DNA of 9,734 bases from Lachnospiraceae bacterium. GTDB taxonomy: Bacteria; Bacillota; Clostridia; Lachnospirales; Lachnospiraceae. A program made the translations under genes and the position numbers. Each line of letters starts with the position of its first letter. The stretch's first letter is position 1. The stretch is taken from positions 1 to 9,734 of the forward strand of contig JAILOA010000149.1 of assembly GCA_024691065.1 (NCBI GenBank). The letters run 5' to 3'. Below, piece by piece: positions 6,675-9,734 of this stretch. The notes beneath the pieces are model-generated. The model worked only from the letters and a program-made list of their open reading frames with translations, did not search any database and was not told the origin of the DNA.

Positions 6675-7118
6675 ATGGAAGATGGAATGAGTAAATTAGT
6701 GGAATTGATGTCTTCTGGAACAGCTTCGACTATATCTCTTGCAATCAGTATTTTATATATAATAGCTGAGTGGAAAATACTTTCCAAAGCGGGAGAACCG
6801 GGATGGAAGGCCTTAATTCCGATTTATAATATCTATATGCAGTATAAGATAAGCTGGAAGGGTAGCGTTTTCTGGGGGATACTCGGTCTGATTGTTTTAG
6901 AGGGAATATTAACAGGAATAGGAGGAATCGGACTTGCTTTGTCAGGAATAATAGGTATTGCATTATTTATTATTTCAATTATGTCATTATATTATCTTTC
7001 CAAATCATTCGGACATGGGGTAGGTTTTACCTTGGGACTCCTTCTTTTGTCACCGATATTCATACTGATTTTGGGTTTGGGTAGTTCACGGTATGTAGGT
7101 AACGGATCTCAAATGTAG
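6675..7118 (+). CDS. Small polytopic membrane protein, DUF5684-like
   Basis: This 147-residue protein is mostly hydrophobic, with segments at about 18-34, 64-80, 84-108 and 117-137. Two conserved-looking motifs stand out. KAGEPGWKALIPIYNIY (38-54) lies directly after the first membrane segment, and LSKSFGHGVGFTLGLLLLSP with ILGLGSSRY follows at about 108-140. I associate this pattern with DUF5684, a family of unknown function sometimes loosely annotated as signal-peptidase related. No catalytic Ser/Lys pair of a signal peptidase is visible, so I do not assign that activity. AGGAGG (6663-6668), 6 bases before the ATG at 6675, decides the start over the second Met at codon 5. It has its own promoter and is followed by a strong structured element, so it appears to be a single-gene unit not clearly tied to the ABC operon. 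Confidence 0.75.
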   Translation: MEDGMSKLVELMSSGTASTISLAISILYIIAEWKILSKAGEPGWKALIPIYNIYMQYKISWKGSVFWGILGLIVLEGILTGIGGIGLALSGIIGIALFIISIMSLYYLSKSFGHGVGFTLGLLLLSPIFILILGLGSSRYVGNGSQM

Positions 7119-7158
7119 AGTTTAACTGATGATATTATAATTAAATTATGAACTGTTT

Positions 7159-7236
7159 ATCGATGCCTTATGAGATTTGCGGCCTCAATTATAGATTTGT
7201 TATGGGGGCGGCCGGATTTTACGGCATCGATTTTTT
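7159..7236 (+). terminator. Branched, GC-rich structured terminator or small RNA element
   Basis: A perfect 9-base outer stem, ATCGATGCC (7159-7167) with GGCATCGAT (7223-7231), is followed directly by TTTTT (7232-7236), so it ends like an intrinsic terminator for the gene ending at 7118. The 55 bases inside are not a simple loop. CGGCC (7180-7184) can pair with GGCCG (7210-7214). Alternatively TGAG (7171-7174) can pair with CTCA (7184-7187) while GCCG (7211-7214) pairs with CGGC (7222-7225). The element is much richer in G and C than the flanking DNA. Termination is likely; a distinct RNA function is speculation. I recognise no known riboswitch or RNA family. Confidence 0.6.
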
Positions 7237-7377
7237 ATAATTATTGAATCTTATAAAGAATTTATAACTAATATTTAATTTATGTAGCAAAAATGAGGAA
7301 GCAAATTTTATATTTTAATAATTAAAATGGTTTAAATATTTTTTGTAGTTAAACAGATAATAGAAAGGGGTTACATT

Positions 7378-8370
7378 ATGTACGATTTAACATTAGAAAA
7401 TTTTCCGAGATTAGAAGGTGAAGCGTCAGATGACTTTAGAATTATGCGTGCGGTTTCGGCATGTGAGAGCGGGGTTTTATATATACCGAAGGGAATATAT
7501 GAAATAGCAAATATGCTTGAAATTACGAATTGCTGTTCGCTTTTGCTTCATAAATCCGCTGTGTTAAAGGCAGTAAAAGATATGCTTTATGTTTTAAAAT
7601 ATGACGCAGCATTATCTTATCCCGATTTACAGGAAAAGGATGGCTATTTAATGCCTTCGGATGATCATGATGCAGAGGATTGGAATCTTTTTATAAAAGG
7701 CGGAGTTTTTGACGGAGCTGGAATGGCAGGCTGTGTTTGTTTAAACAGCTTTAAGCATTTTACCATGCGTGACTCTTCTTTTAGAAACGGCAAAAATTTC
7801 GGCCTTAAAATTGAAGATGCAGGAAGTACCTGGACTTATGAACTGGTTGCTACAAATCTCTATTTTAAATGTACCATGCCGGGTCTGGGTGGTAATGCCG
7901 GTATTAGCTCAAACGGAGGAGACAGTCATTTTATAGATTGTATAGTTGTGGATTATACAAAGGGATTCGAGCTTCTCGGTGGCGGTTCTAACAGACTTAC
8001 ACGTTGTCATGTCTGGGGTGGGCCGATAAAGCCTCGTAATGAGGGTGAATTACCTGAAATGCTTATTGATTCGGTGAATTTCCTGATTGATTCAGGCGAT
8101 ACAATTCTTACGGATTGTTATGCTGATACAGGCAAAACCGGATATTTAATTAAAAACAGCACAAGAATGTTTGGGTGCAGTTATTTTAATAATTTTACCT
8201 ACAAAATGGATGATGTTACCGTGATAGACCATGTTGCGGGAAAACTTCTGGTTTCCGGAGGGATGTTCAGAAAAACAAGCCCTGTCGCTACATTGTACAA
8301 GGGTGATAAAAAGGAACTTATATGGCAGGATAACATACTTGATGGAGATTGGGAGCCGGATGTAATTTAA
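7378..8370 (+). CDS. Right-handed beta-helix protein, pectate-lyase/GH28-like fold, cytoplasmic
   Basis: This 330-residue protein begins with the pattern usual for pectate-lyase-3-type beta-helix proteins: DDFRIMRAVSAC at 18-29 followed by GVLYIPKGIYEI (32-43). It continues with regularly spaced rungs rich in Gly, Asn, Asp and short beta-strands, for example FIKGGVFDGAG (105-115), FTMRDSSFRNGKNFGLKI (128-145), GGDSHFIDCIVVDYTKGFEL (180-199), GGGSNRLTRCHVWGG (201-215), TILTDCYADTGKTGYLI (242-258) and LLVSGGMF (290-297). Such folds usually bind or cleave polysaccharides, or isomerise sugars. No signal peptide or membrane segment is present, so the protein should remain in the cytoplasm and act, if enzymatic, on imported oligosaccharides. 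I cannot identify catalytic residues or a substrate. The ribosome binding site AAAGGGG (7364-7370) lies 7 bases before the ATG. The gene stands alone, with 259 bases before it and no carbohydrate transporter in view. Confidence 0.75.
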   Translation: MYDLTLENFPRLEGEASDDFRIMRAVSACESGVLYIPKGIYEIANMLEITNCCSLLLHKSAVLKAVKDMLYVLKYDAALSYPDLQEKDGYLMPSDDHDAEDWNLFIKGGVFDGAGMAGCVCLNSFKHFTMRDSSFRNGKNFGLKIEDAGSTWTYELVATNLYFKCTMPGLGGNAGISSNGGDSHFIDCIVVDYTKGFELLGGGSNRLTRCHVWGGPIKPRNEGELPEMLIDSVNFLIDSGDTILTDCYADTGKTGYLIKNSTRMFGCSYFNNFTYKMDDVTVIDHVAGKLLVSGGMFRKTSPVATLYKGDKKELIWQDNILDGDWEPDVI

Positions 8371-8423
8371 AAGAATAAGTCTGCAGGGAAAAAATGATTA
8401 AAAAAAATTAAAATAATAAGAAA

Positions 8424-8456
8424 TTGACATATTTTGCTTGTATAATGCATTATAAT
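8424..8456 (+). promoter_or_regulatory. Promoter region with 14-base perfect palindrome upstream of the protease
   Basis: A consensus TTGACA (8424-8429) is followed only 11 bases later by a consensus TATAAT (8441-8446). A second TATAAT lies at 8451-8456, 21 bases from the -35. Neither spacing suits sigma-A without help; an imperfect CATTAT (8448-8453) has an 18-base spacer. The sequence TATAATGCATTATA (8441-8454) is a perfect palindrome covering all these -10 candidates, so a dimeric regulator could occlude or reshape the promoter. Which -10 is used is unclear. The gap 8371-8501 holds no visible terminator for the beta-helix gene. Confidence 0.4.
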
Positions 8457-8501
8457 AATTAACATACCATGGTTTATATACAGCAAAGGATGGTGTTAAG
8501 G

Positions 8502-9734
8502 ATGAAATATTATAAGGGTTTATCAATAGTAATGGTGCTTTCGATGATGATATCAGGCTTTTCATATTCGGCAAATGTAGCATATGCGGAAAATACAGAA
8601 AGCGCAGAAAATACAGAAAATACAACTGGTGCAGAAAATACAGAAAATACAACTGGTGCAGAAAATACAGCATATGCAACCTATACCTGTGAAGAAGAAA
8701 CAGATTCTTTGGTTTCCGATTCGACTGAACCGGATTATTCAAGTAAGCAACTTATAGTAGAGAGTAAGGATGAAATCGAAAACACATATTCTGCGACTGA
8801 GGTAAATACATATCTGGATGAGTTTCATATACTTACCTACGACACAGAAGAAGAGACTTGTTCGGCATATGAAGCCTTACAGGCTGATGGTGTAGATGTA
8901 TGCGTGGAAGAGGGGCTAAATGTCGAAGATAGTATGTACAATACCGATGGTTTCTTTAATCCGGAGATTATGCAGGATATGGGAATAGATACCATGCATA
9001 ATTACTGCTGGGCGAACGGAGATGCTAATACCGAGGTAGTTGTAATAGATTCCGGTGGTTACGATGTAGATACCTATGGCAATCCGTTTAACAGAATTAC
9101 AGACCCGGACAATACATTTATAGGATATCAATATGTAAACGGAAAAATAAAGAAAACTGAAATGCCCGTGGATTATAGCATTGATTCCGGTGAATTAAAT
9201 AATTTGCATTCCACCAGAGTTACAAGTATTATCCTGGATTCAACGGGAGATAATATCAAGGTAAGATGCTGCAATGTAGCAACCAAATATTATGTTTCCG
9301 AAACTGAAATGGGATGCACATCGTCAACGGGTGAAACCAGTACGGAGTATTTATTGTCCTTGTATGATGAATTGTATGATGAAGCAAAGGATTCTTCAAA
9401 GGACTATGTTATTAATTTTTCAATGGCAATGACAACCGAAAGTGACCGCGAGATGAGCTATTTAAAAAGAGCTACAAAAAAACTAATAAGAGCGGGCGTT
9501 CCTTTTGTTGTTGCTGCCGGAAATGATTCCTCGGTTGATACAAGTACTACTTATCCTCAATGCATATCAGAGGTAATAAATGTTGGTGGTCTAAAAAAAG
9601 AAAATGGCGTATATACCAGGGCAAAATTCACATCTCCGGGTTCAAGTGATTCGCCTGTAGATTACTCTGCATCAGGTTATGTTGTGGATGTTACAGGTGA
9701 AAGTGTGTCGGGAACCTCGTTTTCTGCACCTCTT
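8502..9734 (+). CDS. Secreted subtilisin-like serine protease (S8), 3' end outside the window
   Basis: An open frame of 411 codons runs off the right edge. Residues 1-29 are a signal peptide (Lys near the start, hydrophobic core, probable cleavage after AYA). A low-complexity Glu/Asn/Thr repeat (30-57) and an acidic stretch follow. Residues about 82-142 resemble an I9-type inhibitor propeptide (HILTYDTEEET and QADGVDVCVEE). The catalytic domain shows Asp183 in VVVIDSGG, His236 in LHSTRVTSII, oxyanion Asn341 in PFVVAAGND and Ser406 in SGTSFSAP. The triad is therefore complete, but the usual HGTHVAG around His is altered to HSTRVTS. Several cysteines, including a Cys-Cys pair at 256-257, are unusual for a subtilisin. 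The start at 8502 is chosen because AAAGGA (8485-8490) lies 11 bases upstream. The in-frame ATG at 8490 would overlap that site and add only MVLR. The likely role is cell-surface or extracellular proteolysis; its substrate is unknown. Confidence 0.88.
   Translation, partial: MKYYKGLSIVMVLSMMISGFSYSANVAYAENTESAENTENTTGAENTENTTGAENTAYATYTCEEETDSLVSDSTEPDYSSKQLIVESKDEIENTYSATEVNTYLDEFHILTYDTEEETCSAYEALQADGVDVCVEEGLNVEDSMYNTDGFFNPEIMQDMGIDTMHNYCWANGDANTEVVVIDSGGYDVDTYGNPFNRITDPDNTFIGYQYVNGKIKKTEMPVDYSIDSGELNNLHSTRVTSIILDSTGDNIKVRCCNVATKYYVSETEMGCTSSTGETSTEYLLSLYDELYDEAKDSSKDYVINFSMAMTTESDREMSYLKRATKKLIRAGVPFVVAAGNDSSVDTSTTYPQCISEVINVGGLKKENGVYTRAKFTSPGSSDSPVDYSASGYVVDVTGESVSGTSFSAPL
8604..8670 (+). 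repeat. 27-base in-frame tandem repeat in the protease gene
   Basis: Two exact 27-base units (8604-8630 and 8631-8657), followed by about 13 bases of a third, encode the nine-residue unit AENTENTTG. A shorter GAAAATACA element also occurs at 8589-8597 just before, so the array looks built from nested duplication of this 9-base piece. It lies between the signal peptide and the propeptide and probably forms a flexible spacer. Because the unit is a multiple of three, copy number can change without breaking the frame. Confidence 0.85.

Noticed and set aside
7244..7274. Promoter for the beta-helix gene (TTGAAT with TATAAC or TAATAT)
   Set aside because: Available spacings are 13 or 19 bases with poor elements; no single pairing is convincing, so the promoter in 7237-7363 is left unassigned.
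8398..8742. Minus-strand frame with Tyr/Phe/Leu-rich repeats
   Set aside because: The repeats are the antisense reading of the tandem repeat in the protease gene, and the frame overlaps its signal peptide and promoter.

Overview
The window is AT-rich (visibly well below 40% GC). It has strong AGGAGG-type ribosome binding sites, TATAAT-like and extended -10 promoters, and Gram-positive-style protein families. This points to a low-GC Bacillota genome. The mix of NhaC, a DUF5684-like protein, an FtsX-type ABC exporter with its own two-component system and a secreted subtilase suggests a gut or rumen Clostridia member, most likely Lachnospiraceae. That placement is an inference from style and remembered family resemblance, not from a marker gene.

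Layout. (1) Positions 1-884, minus strand: the N-terminal 294 residues of an NhaC-type Na+/H+ antiporter that runs off the left edge. (2) Positions 885-1312: a 428-base divergent intergenic region dense in signals. It holds a minus-strand promoter for nhaC, two plus-strand promoters, several inverted repeats and a tandem TTCTTAA box with the geometry of a PhoB/OmpR-family operator. (3) Positions 1313-6557, plus strand: an apparent operon of ABC ATPase, large two-FtsX-domain permease, OmpR-family response regulator and sensor histidine kinase. (4) Positions 6675-7118: a small DUF5684-like membrane protein with its own promoter. It is followed by an unusually elaborate structured terminator or RNA element at 7159-7236. 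(5) Positions 7378-8370: a protein with a right-handed beta-helix (pectate-lyase-like) fold and no signal peptide. (6) Positions 8502-9734: a secreted subtilisin-like (S8) serine protease, cut by the right edge, with a short tandem repeat behind its signal peptide.

How the genes work together. The ABC exporter and two-component system most plausibly form one self-contained stress or antimicrobial-peptide response module. The kinase has two membrane segments and a small outside loop. The regulator is OmpR-like. The only operator in the window with OmpR-family geometry sits at the -35 position of the promoter feeding the ABC operon, so autoactivation is the simplest model. The remaining genes (DUF5684, beta-helix, subtilase) look like independent transcription units.

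I did not find CRISPR arrays, tRNA or rRNA genes, insertion sequences or phage genes. The least ordinary signals are in the non-coding DNA: the layered leader region upstream of the ABC operon, the branched RNA element at 7159-7236, and a 14-base perfect palindrome in front of the protease. The divergent His motif of the protease is also notable.
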